Of a stretch of DNA of 64,000 nt, positions 54,184 through 62,904 are shown piece after piece. This DNA comes from Gemmatimonadota bacterium. Lineage in GTDB: Bacteria; Gemmatimonadota; Gemmatimonadetes; Gemmatimonadales; GWC2-71-9. Position numbers and translations under genes: made by a program. Under the pieces are notes generated by a model. It ran no database searches. It was not told the DNA's origin and saw only the letters and a program-made list of their open reading frames with translations. Where the stretch lies: assembly GCA_003220795.1 (NCBI GenBank), contig QHTK01000045.1:124001-188000 (forward strand), read 5' to 3'. Every line of letters begins with the position of its first letter. Within the stretch, counting starts at the first letter, position 1.

Positions 54184-54477
54184 TCAGGGCAGCGACGCAA
54201 CGATCTTGCGGTATTCGGCCTCCGAGAACGCTCGCAGCGTTTCCAACCGGACGTTGCCTTGGGCGGCGATCGCCAGCGCCATGCGCGCGCCCGTCACGTC
54301 GTCAGGCACCTCGAGGATCGCGAGGGCGTCGTACGGGCCCATCAGGAGATAGAAGGCTTTCATTTCCGCGCCCGCGCGCCGGAACGCTTCCTTGGCGGCG
54401 TCGAGTCGCGCCGGGCCGTTCTTGGCGTCCATGATGCCCTGCTGGGTGTAGCGGAGCAACGAGATGTAGGTGGGCAT
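54184..54477 (-). CDS. GYD-domain protein
   Basis: A 97-residue member of the GYD family: MPTYISLLRYTQQGI, a ferredoxin-like alpha/beta fold, and the signature MGPYDALAILEVPDD, where the family usually has GxYD. The domain is of unknown function and occurs as a small cytoplasmic protein. A GGAG ribosome site precedes ATG 54477. Confidence 0.88.
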   Translation of the reverse strand: MPTYISLLRYTQQGIMDAKNGPARLDAAKEAFRRAGAEMKAFYLLMGPYDALAILEVPDDVTGARMALAIAAQGNVRLETLRAFSEAEYRKIVASLP

Positions 54478-54510
54478 ACCTATCTCCAGGGGTCGGGGTC
54501 AGAAATCCAT

Positions 54511-56598
54511 TCACGGAATCGTCGACACCGCGACGGGCGTAAGCTGGTCGACGGTGGTCCCGTTGCCAAGCTGCCCGCTCGAGTTCGCCCCCCAGCAGTA
54601 CGCGGTGTTCAGGGTGGGAGCGTTCGCGATGGCGCAGGAATGGAAGCCGCCGGCGCTCACAGAAGTGAAGCTCACACCCGCCGGGGCGGAGACCAGCCCC
54701 GGTGTCGGGCTATCGGTCGTCGTGCCATCGCCGAGCTGGCCGTTGCTGTTCGACCCCCAGCAGTAGACGCTCCCAGTGGTCGCCACCGCGCACGCGTGGA
54801 AGCCGCCTGCGCTGACCGTGGTGAACGTCACCCCCGCCGGCGCGGCGATCGGCACCGGGAGGAAACTGCTCCCTCCCACCGATCCGGTACCGAGCTGACC
54901 GCCGAAATTTGCTCCCCAGCAATACACGGCGCCCGAGAGGCCAACCCCGCACGAGAATTGGACAAACTCTCCTCCGGCGCTTACTACACTGAACCCGGCG
55001 GAATCGGTCACAGGCAACGCCACCGCGACGGGTGCTGGTTCGATGTAGTTACCCGACGAGCCATTGCCCACAGCGCCCTCGGAATTCCAGCCCCAGCAGT
55101 AGGCTCCGCCATTCGGGGTCAGGGCACACGCGTGGCCGGAGTCGGAGATGACCCCGCCCACGCTGACGGCCGAGAAGCTGACTCCGGCAGGTGTGGCGAT
55201 CAGTTGTGGCGTTGTGAAGAGTCCGCCGACCGACCCGATTCCCAGCTCTCCGGCGATGTTGATGCCCCAGCAGTATCCCGTCCCGAGCGTGTCGGCGGCG
55301 CACGATGCGTTCTGTCCCACGTCCACCGTGACGAAGTGCACTCCCGGCGCCGCTACCAACGTCGGCGTCGAGCTGGCGTCAGTCGTTCCGTCGCCCAGAG
55401 TACCCGCGCCCCAACAGTAGGCCTGACCATTGACGGCGACACCGCAGGCGCGCGCCGACCCCGCGTTCACCACGCTGAAGCCGATGCCCGGGGGAGTGGA
55501 CACCGCCGTCGGGGTGGTGCCGATGCCTCCTGTCGTGCCGTTGCCGAGCTGGCCGATGCCGTTGTCACCCCAGCACACCGTGGTGCCACTCGTCCCCATG
55601 CCACAGCTGAACGCGCCCCCCGCGCTCAGCGACGCGGAGGCGAGCACCCCGTAAGTGCTGAAATGGCTCATTCTGCCCATGACCACGTGCGTCGCGGTGT
55701 TCACCCTGCTGCCTGGCACGAGGAACCAGCGGCCCTGGATCAGCGTGAAGAGCCGCAGCGCCGACTCGGCCGTCCCGCCTGGGAGCTGCGCAGGGCTGTA
55801 CTGCAGGGTGACCGCCACGGGCGACGCGAACATGGTCCCTGTCGGTCCAAAGTCATACGCCGTCCCACCGACGAGCGCGCTGGTGCTCGTACCGGTTGGG
55901 AGCATGGCCGGCACGACGGTGATGCCGGTGAGCTGCGACAGCCCGCCTGCCGGAATGACGAGCTGGACGCTGCTCCCGGCGGCCGTGACCGGCGTCTGAA
56001 TCATGAGCGGTTGGGTGCTCGGCCCCGCGACGAACACGGCTCCTTGCTCGATGCGAAACTTGACCGGCAGCGTTCGGCCGTCGACGAGCGGGAAGAGTTC
56101 GCCGGTGTTCACGTTCTTCGCCTCGTGCTGACTCGCCACCACTTGGACGTCCGCATGTCCCAGCTCGGTGCTCGCCACGAGCACGCGAATCCGATACACG
56201 TTGCCCGACGGCAGCGTGCACGGCCCCGTGGTGCATTGGTCGGTCTGCCAGTTCACGATGTAGAGCTGGCTTGTGGCGTCCACGCGCACCACTGCCGAGG
56301 CGGTGCCGGTGGTCATGGAGAACTGGGCGACGACTGGGCCGCAGTCCGAGCCGGCCAATTGGCACACGGTCACGCCGGGAACTTGCGTCGCGTCGAAGCT
56401 GCCCGTCGCGTTTGGGGTCGCGACGATGGGCGGCAGGAAATAGAAGTGCGGGTTGCCGCTGTTATGGGCTCCGTCGCGGATCTCGAAGCGTGGTGCGTCC
56501 AGGGGTCGAGCTGCGATGGGGGCGTTCACCCTCTCAACGCAGCCGACGAGGACGAGGCTTGCAGCTGCGGTGGCGACCGGCGGGATCATGCGGTGCAT
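54511..56598 (-). CDS. RCC1-repeat lipoprotein with HFYFLPP domain
   Basis: A 695-residue lipoprotein (lipobox SLVLVGC). Residues about 40-190 form a domain shared with the protein at 57644: NPHFYFLPPIV, CQLAGSDCG, YRIRVLV, GHADVQVV, LVDGRTLPVKFRIE. Next is a ZU5-like segment (SVQLVIPAGGLSQLTGITV and MSHFSTYGVL). The last 360 residues are about seven RCC1 propeller blades, each with a YCWG (G..GQLG.G) core and paired cysteines. It is presumably surface exposed. It has a strong ribosome site, AAGGAG. Confidence 0.82.
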   Translation of the reverse strand: MHRMIPPVATAAASLVLVGCVERVNAPIAARPLDAPRFEIRDGAHNSGNPHFYFLPPIVATPNATGSFDATQVPGVTVCQLAGSDCGPVVAQFSMTTGTASAVVRVDATSQLYIVNWQTDQCTTGPCTLPSGNVYRIRVLVASTELGHADVQVVASQHEAKNVNTGELFPLVDGRTLPVKFRIEQGAVFVAGPSTQPLMIQTPVTAAGSSVQLVIPAGGLSQLTGITVVPAMLPTGTSTSALVGGTAYDFGPTGTMFASPVAVTLQYSPAQLPGGTAESALRLFTLIQGRWFLVPGSRVNTATHVVMGRMSHFSTYGVLASASLSAGGAFSCGMGTSGTTVCWGDNGIGQLGNGTTGGIGTTPTAVSTPPGIGFSVVNAGSARACGVAVNGQAYCWGAGTLGDGTTDASSTPTLVAAPGVHFVTVDVGQNASCAADTLGTGYCWGINIAGELGIGSVGGLFTTPQLIATPAGVSFSAVSVGGVISDSGHACALTPNGGAYCWGWNSEGAVGNGSSGNYIEPAPVAVALPVTDSAGFSVVSAGGEFVQFSCGVGLSGAVYCWGANFGGQLGTGSVGGSSFLPVPIAAPAGVTFTTVSAGGFHACAVATTGSVYCWGSNSNGQLGDGTTTDSPTPGLVSAPAGVSFTSVSAGGFHSCAIANAPTLNTAYCWGANSSGQLGNGTTVDQLTPVAVSTIP

Positions 56599-56648
56599 AT
56601 GAGCTCCTTTATGACAACTCCACTTGGTTGCGAGACACCGCGATAGCG

Positions 56649-57623
56649 TTAGTGCCTGGTCCAGGCGGCTTCTCCATCCACCGCGATGTTGTCGGTCAGC
56701 CGGGTGACTCCGGTCCCATCCGCGTTCATGACGTAGATGTCGTTGTTGAAGGCGGCGTCACGGTTGCTCTCGAACGCGATCTGCTCTCCGTCGGGCGACC
56801 AGGCCGGCCTGAATGAATAGAACAGGACGCCGTTGGTGAGCCGGGTGACTCCGGTCCCATCCGCGTTCATGACGTACACGTTGTTGTTGCCGTCGCGGGT
56901 GCTCGCGAACGCGATTTGGTTGCCGTTTTGGCCGTTGGGCGACCAGGCCGGATCGGAGTCAAACGCGAGCGTGTTGGTAAGCCGAGTCACTCCCGTCCCG
57001 TCGGCGTTCATGACGTAGATGTTGTAAGGGCCATCCCGGTTGCTTTGGAAGGCCAGTTGCTGACAGGTGGGCGACCAGGTGGGTTCCGCGTCGTTGGCGT
57101 TGTCGTTAAACCGCGTGACCCCGGTCCCGTCGTCGTTCATCAGGTAAATGTTGACAGGCCCGTCGCGGTTGCTCTGCCACGCTATGTGATGGCCGCACCA
57201 GGCGGGCGCGAAGTTGCTGACGGGGCTCTCAGTGCTCGTGAGCTGGGTGACTTCGCTCCCGTCCGCGTTCATGATGTAGATCTCGTAGTTGCCGTCGCGG
57301 TTGCTGGCGAACGCGACCTGCTTGCCGTTGCGCGACCACGCAGGATCAAAATGCCCGACGGGGGGCGTAGTGTTGGTGAGGGGGGTGACTCCGCTCCCGT
57401 CCGGGTTCATGACGTAGATCTCGTAGTTGCCGTCGCGGTTGCTCACGAACGCGATCGTGCCTTCGGGGTCGTCGCCGGCAGACGACCTGAACTGCGGTGC
57501 GTCAGGCGCAAGCGGTGTCTTGGAGTGCTCGCAGCTTGCCTGGACGACGACGAAGGCAACGCCTGCCACAGCGAGTAGTCCCGTGGCACGTGCCGGTGAG
57601 CGAGGAGTAGCTGACGGGTGCAT
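56649..57623 (-). CDS. PD40 (TolB-like) beta-propeller lipoprotein
   Basis: A 324-residue exported protein. The signal ends at VVQASC, followed by a short linker. Six PD40 blades repeat the core SNRDGNYEIYVMNADGTGVTRLT with PAWSPDG. The repeats are so alike that they look recently duplicated in DNA. It lacks the N-terminal TolB domain, so it is not TolB itself; it is a binding platform. It is transcribed with the flanking lipoproteins. Confidence 0.85.
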   Translation of the reverse strand: MHPSATPRSPARATGLLAVAGVAFVVVQASCEHSKTPLAPDAPQFRSSAGDDPEGTIAFVSNRDGNYEIYVMNPDGSGVTPLTNTTPPVGHFDPAWSRNGKQVAFASNRDGNYEIYIMNADGSEVTQLTSTESPVSNFAPAWCGHHIAWQSNRDGPVNIYLMNDDGTGVTRFNDNANDAEPTWSPTCQQLAFQSNRDGPYNIYVMNADGTGVTRLTNTLAFDSDPAWSPNGQNGNQIAFASTRDGNNNVYVMNADGTGVTRLTNGVLFYSFRPAWSPDGEQIAFESNRDAAFNNDIYVMNADGTGVTRLTDNIAVDGEAAWTRH

Positions 57624-57643
57624 GGTGTCCTCCCGGTTGTCCC

Positions 57644-59068
57644 TTAGAGGCCGATGGCGTGAAGGATGTCGGCGATCACGCTGACGCCGAGCTGGAACAC
57701 GTCTTTCAGCACCGCCGTGATCTCGCCGACCCCGTATCCTAGGTTCTTCAGTATCTGGGCCGTGTCTTGCGGGCCGAGTTGGAATGCGCTCTGCACACCC
57801 TGAGCGATGTCGCTGGGGCCGAACCCGACATCCTTCAGGAGTTGCGCCCCTGCGTCCTGCAGCACATTGAACGACGCACGTAGGGCGGTCAGGATACCGC
57901 CGGGGCCGATTCCCAGATCTTTGAGTATCTGCGCGACATCAAGCGACGCGATTTGGAACTCGACAGCTAGCGCGCGAGCGATCTCCGTCGGATCGATCCC
58001 AAGATCGTGGAGGATCTTGGCCACGTCCCGATCCAGGAGCTGGAATTGCGTGTGAAGCACGCGTCCGATGGCATCAGGATGGTACCCGACCTCCTTGAGC
58101 ACGCGGGCGATCTCAGCAACGGTCAATCGATATTCGTCGTGCAGCCCCTGGGCGATTGCGGCCGGATCGGACGCGAGGTCTTTGAGGATCTCCGCTACCT
58201 GACCGGGCGACAGTCGGAACTCGACGTCCAGCGCGCGCATGATGCCGAGGGGGTCGATACCCAGGTCCTTCAAGATCTGCGCGACGTCAGCCGCCAGCAG
58301 GTGGAATTCCGCGTTCAGAGCTTGCGCGATTGCCTCGGGGTTGAACAGGAGGTCTTTCAGAATTTGGGCGACCTCCGGTGCCGCGAGTTGAAACGCCGCT
58401 TGCAGACCACGCGCGATCGCGCTCGGGTCGAAGCCGACGTCCTTGAGCAGCTGAGCGACGTCCTTGGCCACGAGACGAAACTCCACCTGCAGGGCCTGGG
58501 CGACCGCGCCCGATTCGAATGCAAGGTCCTTGAGGATCTGCGCGACTGCCTGTCCCACGAGCTGGAATTCGATGTGGACCGCGCGGGCGATCGGAGTCGC
58601 GTCGAAGCCGACATCCTTGAGAATCTGCGCGACGTCGCGGAGGGTCAGCTGAAGCTCCATGTGCAGGCCGCGCGCGACTTCTTCGGCGGGAAAGCCCACG
58701 TTCTTGAGGATTTGCGCGAGGGCGGTAGCAGGCTCGTGGAACACGGTGCTCAGCGCGTCGGTCACCTCGTTCACGGTGAACCCCACAAACTTGAGCAACC
58801 CGGCCGCCTGCGCCGAAGTGTGTTGGTAGACGCTCTGTAACGCCGCTCCCACTCCGGCGACATCGAAGCCGGCAGTTTTGAGGATCAGCGCAGCGTCGCC
58901 TGAGGCGACATTGAAGACGTCCTTCAAGGCTTGGCCGACGTCCACGCCAACGTAGGATTCGCCGAATAGGATCGTTGCCGATGCTTGGGCGCCGAGCCCG
59001 AAATCGCGTTGCAAGACAATCGCTACCTGTCCGGCCGTGTAGTTCTGACTGTGGAGCACGTGCGCGAT
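57644..59068 (-). repeat. Tandem 87-base coding repeat (16 copies)
   Basis: The array is 1425 bases: 16 x 87, plus 30 for the partial last unit, plus the stop codon, with no insertion or deletion anywhere. Outer copies (first four) have drifted; the central ones (VAQILKD start) are nearly alike in protein but differ in silent positions. So the register is under selection and not just recently expanded. Confidence 0.85.
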
Positions 59069-59635
59069 GATCGCCGGATCTCGCTCGATGCGAAACTTGA
59101 TCGGGAGCGTGCGGCCGTCGAGCAAGCCGACGAACTCGCCGGTCTGGACGTTCTTGAGCTCGCTCCCGCTTTCCACGACGTCGACGTCGGCGTACCCGAT
59201 GGTGAGGCCGGCCACGCTGACGCGGATGCGGTACGTCTGGCTGGGGTCGAGCGCCGCCGCTTTCGTATTCCAGTTGACGCTGTACCACTCGGCTGCCGCA
59301 TCCAGTCGAACGCTCGCGGACGTGGCGCCGCCGCTGGAGGTGAAGCTCGCAATCAAGGGTGTGACGCAAGCACCGGCATCCACCCGGCAGACGTCGACGG
59401 CTAGCAGAGGGCCGAGGGTGGGATCGAACGTGCCGCTGAAACTCGGGTTCGGCACAAGGGGCGGCAGGAAGTAGAAATGGGGATGCCCCACGCCGTGTGC
59501 GGCGTCGGCAATCGTCATGGTGGGACGGGCCGGAGGCGTCGGGATCGGCGGGATGGCCGTAGGATGGTCGCACCCAGCGAGGAGCACCACGACTGCCACG
59601 CCGCAGAGTTCCAGCCCTCTCATCTCGTTTCTCAT
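57644..59635 (-). CDS. Lipoprotein with HFYFLPP domain and sixteen 29-residue helical repeats
   Basis: A 663-residue lipoprotein (lipobox VVLLAGC; ATG 59635 has GGGGGA upstream, ATG 59647 is an alternative). The N-terminal domain matches the RCC1 protein: HPHFYFLPPLV, CRVDAGAC, YRIRVSV, YADVDVV, LLDGRTLPIKFRIE. Directly after it, sixteen exact 29-residue repeats and a final 10-residue cap run to the stop. The consensus is VAQILKDLGFDPxAIAxAL then EFQLxxxD, predicting two helices per unit in a solenoid. I know no named family with this repeat. Confidence 0.8.
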   Translation of the reverse strand: MRNEMRGLELCGVAVVVLLAGCDHPTAIPPIPTPPARPTMTIADAAHGVGHPHFYFLPPLVPNPSFSGTFDPTLGPLLAVDVCRVDAGACVTPLIASFTSSGGATSASVRLDAAAEWYSVNWNTKAAALDPSQTYRIRVSVAGLTIGYADVDVVESGSELKNVQTGEFVGLLDGRTLPIKFRIERDPAIIAHVLHSQNYTAGQVAIVLQRDFGLGAQASATILFGESYVGVDVGQALKDVFNVASGDAALILKTAGFDVAGVGAALQSVYQHTSAQAAGLLKFVGFTVNEVTDALSTVFHEPATALAQILKNVGFPAEEVARGLHMELQLTLRDVAQILKDVGFDATPIARAVHIEFQLVGQAVAQILKDLAFESGAVAQALQVEFRLVAKDVAQLLKDVGFDPSAIARGLQAAFQLAAPEVAQILKDLLFNPEAIAQALNAEFHLLAADVAQILKDLGIDPLGIMRALDVEFRLSPGQVAEILKDLASDPAAIAQGLHDEYRLTVAEIARVLKEVGYHPDAIGRVLHTQFQLLDRDVAKILHDLGIDPTEIARALAVEFQIASLDVAQILKDLGIGPGGILTALRASFNVLQDAGAQLLKDVGFGPSDIAQGVQSAFQLGPQDTAQILKNLGYGVGEITAVLKDVFQLGVSVIADILHAIGL

Positions 59636-59776
59636 GTCGTCCCCCATGTTCGGTCGATCGTCGCCGACATCGCGGTCGTTGCAACGTGAGACGCGTGCGC
59701 CTTAGTTGCACTTCCTGGCCACGGACGTTATTCGTCTTGGAACAGCCAGAAGTCAGATAGAAGTCAGCAGGGGTCT

Positions 59777-62665
59777 ATGCCCTTCAGACTAAGGACCTTC
59801 GGCGGGCTCTCGCTCACCGGTGAGAGCGGTCCGGTCACCGGGGCGGCGGCGCAGCGCCGCAAGCTGGCGCTGCTCGCCGTGCTCGCGACGGGGGGAGAGC
59901 GGGGTGTCAGCCGCGACCGCCTGCTCGCCCTCTTCTGGTCCGAGAGCGACGCGGAGCACGCCCGGCATGCGCTGACGCAGTCGCTGTCCGCCCTGCGTCG
60001 CGAGCTGGGCTCCGACGACCTCTTCCTCGGCTCCGCCGACTTGAGCCTCAACCCGGCCCTTATCGATAGCGACGTCGCGGATCTGGAGACCGCGCTCGCC
60101 CGCACGGAGCTCGAGCGCGCCATCGCGCTGTACGTCGGCCCGTTCCTCGACGGCGTTCACCTCGACCATGCGCACGGATCGCCCGAGTTCGAACACTGGG
60201 TCGATGCAGAGCGCGCCCGGCTGGCCGGGCTCATCGCCGATGCGCTGGAGCGTCTCGCCGTCGGCGCCACGGAGCGTCGCGAGCATCGGCGCGCCGTGGA
60301 GTGGTGGCGGCGGCTGGCGGCGCTTGACCCGTACAGCTCGCAGATTGTCTCCGGTCTCATGAGGGCGCTGATCGCTGTCGGCGACAGCGCCGGTGCGCTC
60401 CGGCAGGCGGAAATTCACGCTACGCTGCTGCGGGAAGAGCTGCACATGGAGCCCGATGAGACGGTGCTCGCGATCGTGCGACAGATCCACATTGGTTCGC
60501 CGCCCCCGCGAGACGCAGCCCCCCGCCCCCAGGCCGATCTGACACGCGGGCCAATCGCTTTCGCCGAGGCCGTGGTGCCCTTGGCTCGGCCTCCCGGACC
60601 GAGGCACCGCGCTGCTCGCAAGGGGCGGTGGGTTCTAGCCGTCGGCAGTGGGCTCGCGGCGGCCGCGGCAGCGCTCGGAGCGTTGTCCATCTCGCGGTCG
60701 CACGCCCGTGCGGCCCTTGACCCGAACCTCATCGCGGTGGCGCCGTTTGACGTGTTCGACCCGAAGCTCCAGCTGTGGCGCGAGGGGCTCGTGGATGTGC
60801 TGTCACGCGATCTGGACGGCGCCGGTCCGCTGCGGACGGTATCTCCGACGGTCGTCATCCGGCGGTGGCGCGGCCGGGGCGATCCCGAAGCGGCAGCGAC
60901 TCTCGGTCGCGCAACGGGAGCACGCCTAGCGGTCTTCGGTACGGTACTCACGGCCGGGCAAGACTCCATCCGTCTCACGGCGACACTCTTGGATGTCGCC
61001 GGCAATGAGGTTCTCGGAGAGGTTCAGGTGAAGGCCAGCGTAGATCGGATGGACCTCGTTACGGATTCCATCACGCGAGGTGTGCTAGACGAGCTCAACC
61101 GCAGACGCCCCATTGCCGCAAACTCCTACGCGTCTGTCGGTTCCAAGTCGGGGCCCGCCCTCAAGGCGTTCTTGCGAGGAGAACAGTTCTATCGTCGCAC
61201 CGCCTGGGATTCGGCTGTCGCGTATTACCGGCGGGCGATCGCCATCGACAGCACCTTCGCCCTCGCGCTGAGCCATCTGAGCCAAGTGGACGCCTGGGCC
61301 GAACCCACCAGCGAGCACCCGGCCCAAGCGTATGCGTTTCGCAGCGCGGCCTTCAACAAGGGCCTGGCGCCGCGCGACAGCCTGCTGATTGTCGCCGACT
61401 CGCTGTTCGAGGCGCTCCGTAGCTTCACCGACGACGCGGCGTGGTGGGCACAGAGCCACCGACTGTTCGCCACTCTCGCCACTGCGGCCGAGCGCTACCC
61501 GGACGATCCCGAGGTGTGGTTCCAGTTGGGAGACGCGCGAACGCACTTTGGGTACTGGGAGGGCATCACGCGCGGTGAGGCACTGGCGGCGTTCGACCAC
61601 GCCATCGCACTCGACTCGGGATTCGCTCCCGCGTACCTCCACCCGATCCGGATCGTCGGCGAACTGTACGGGCCCGCTGCATCGCGCCGCTATGTCGCGG
61701 CGTACCTGGCGCTGAGCCCCGGGGACATCGATGCAGAAGGCATCCGGCTCGCTTCGCGCCTGATGGCTCTGACAAGCACGCGTCCCCCTGCCCTGGGGAG
61801 CTTGCTGAACAGCGCTTCGAGCGACGTGCTGATGAGTGCGCTCGACGCCCTACCCGAGGGCGCGGATTCCACAGAGCCCGAGCTGGAAGTGGTCCGCCTC
61901 ATTGTCAGTGACCGCCTGACGACCAACACCCGCACGCGGGACCCGACCGTGCTGGACCCGGTGTTCAGGCGGTCTCTGATGTCAAATGCGCAGGCATTCC
62001 GCGGGCATGGGGCGGCGGCCTATCAGATAGCAGGCAATCGGTTTCCGGACCTGTTTGGAGAGCTGGTAGCCCTCGGCGCGGTTCCCGACGATTCCGCCCG
62101 CGCGCAGTTCGAGCGCTGGCTGGCTCATCGGGTCGCGCCGGCTGCCGCTGTAGGACTTCCGTGGTGGGCGGCCAAGGGCGACACGGCCTCCATCCGGCGA
62201 TTCGTCGCCCTGAGCGATTCCTTGGCAGAGGCGGGGTCGGCGCAGGAGCGGCGGCTGCGCCTCTACGACGCCGCCCGAGGAGGCGCCTACCTCGCCTTGG
62301 CGCAACGAGACACGGGCGCGGCCCTACGCTCGTTCGAGACGTTACCCGACTCGCTGTGCGGAGGGTGCCGGGAGGCGTTTCCCTGGACTCACCTGACCAG
62401 GGCCGAACTGCTTACCGCAGGAGGCCGCGCCGAGGAAGCGCTACAGCTGCTCGCTCCGGGCGTGCCGTGGTGGCCGAGACCGCTCAGCGTGTTGACGGCG
62501 CTCGCACAGGCTCGAGCCGCCGATCGAGTCGGCGACCGCGATGAGGAAATTCGTGATTATCGTTTCGTCGCCTCAGCGTGGGCTCACGCCGACGTCGAGC
62601 TCAAACCGGTCGTCGCGGAGGCAAACGCGGCGGTCGTCCGGCTTGCCGGGCAGCACTCGCGCTAG
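59777..62665 (+). CDS. BTAD-domain regulator with membrane helix and TPR-like region
   Basis: A 962-residue protein. The N-terminal winged-helix/BTAD part (FRLRTFGGLSLTGE, LLALFWSES, ARHALTQSLSALRRELG) is followed by bacterial activator repeats. One TM helix lies near residues 280-303. An external CpcR/adenylate-cyclase-like segment (NLIAVAPFDVFDP, GLVDVLSRDLDGAGPLRTVSP) and a long TPR-like tail (AVAYYRRAIAIDSTFALALSHL) follow. It is divergent from the lipoprotein island and is its likely regulator. The DNA-binding and sensing parts lie on opposite sides of the membrane. Confidence 0.8.
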   Translation: MPFRLRTFGGLSLTGESGPVTGAAAQRRKLALLAVLATGGERGVSRDRLLALFWSESDAEHARHALTQSLSALRRELGSDDLFLGSADLSLNPALIDSDVADLETALARTELERAIALYVGPFLDGVHLDHAHGSPEFEHWVDAERARLAGLIADALERLAVGATERREHRRAVEWWRRLAALDPYSSQIVSGLMRALIAVGDSAGALRQAEIHATLLREELHMEPDETVLAIVRQIHIGSPPPRDAAPRPQADLTRGPIAFAEAVVPLARPPGPRHRAARKGRWVLAVGSGLAAAAAALGALSISRSHARAALDPNLIAVAPFDVFDPKLQLWREGLVDVLSRDLDGAGPLRTVSPTVVIRRWRGRGDPEAAATLGRATGARLAVFGTVLTAGQDSIRLTATLLDVAGNEVLGEVQVKASVDRMDLVTDSITRGVLDELNRRRPIAANSYASVGSKSGPALKAFLRGEQFYRRTAWDSAVAYYRRAIAIDSTFALALSHLSQVDAWAEPTSEHPAQAYAFRSAAFNKGLAPRDSLLIVADSLFEALRSFTDDAAWWAQSHRLFATLATAAERYPDDPEVWFQLGDARTHFGYWEGITRGEALAAFDHAIALDSGFAPAYLHPIRIVGELYGPAASRRYVAAYLALSPGDIDAEGIRLASRLMALTSTRPPALGSLLNSASSDVLMSALDALPEGADSTEPELEVVRLIVSDRLTTNTRTRDPTVLDPVFRRSLMSNAQAFRGHGAAAYQIAGNRFPDLFGELVALGAVPDDSARAQFERWLAHRVAPAAAVGLPWWAAKGDTASIRRFVALSDSLAEAGSAQERRLRLYDAARGGAYLALAQRDTGAALRSFETLPDSLCGGCREAFPWTHLTRAELLTAGGRAEEALQLLAPGVPWWPRPLSVLTALAQARAADRVGDRDEEIRDYRFVASAWAHADVELKPVVAEANAAVVRLAGQHSR

Positions 62666-62736
62666 GCATGGCGCCGCCGAACTCGGCCGCTCCCGGGAAG
62701 CCACAGGATCGTAGCCGGAGCCCCTTTGGCGCGACC

Positions 62737-62853
62737 ATGCCATCGGTTGCAATCCTTTCTTCAGCTCGCGTTTTGATCGTGGAGGACGACCCGAGCTCAC
62801 CGCGCTGCTGCGCGACGGGCTGCGCGCGCAGCGGGGCCGTGCCGTCACCGCCA
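62737..62853 (+). pseudogene. Truncated, frameshifted response-regulator remnant
   Basis: ARVLIVEDDP, the start of a REC receiver domain, is read from ATG 62737. One base later the expected ELTALLRDGLRAQR appears in the +1-shifted frame. A single-base deletion near 62790 explains it. Nothing resembling the rest of a 120-residue receiver follows, so the gene is both shifted and truncated. It lies in the 239-base gap before the radical-SAM gene. Confidence 0.6.
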
Positions 62854-62904
62854 TCCCCCCGCTTCCCGCTCCACAGAGCCAACCTGGCTCTCCGTCGGCT
62901 CCGC

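Noticed and set aside
57644-59068. The 87-base array as a CRISPR or intergenic satellite
   Set aside because: The units are coding, keep a 29-residue protein consensus with silent drift, and have no spacers.
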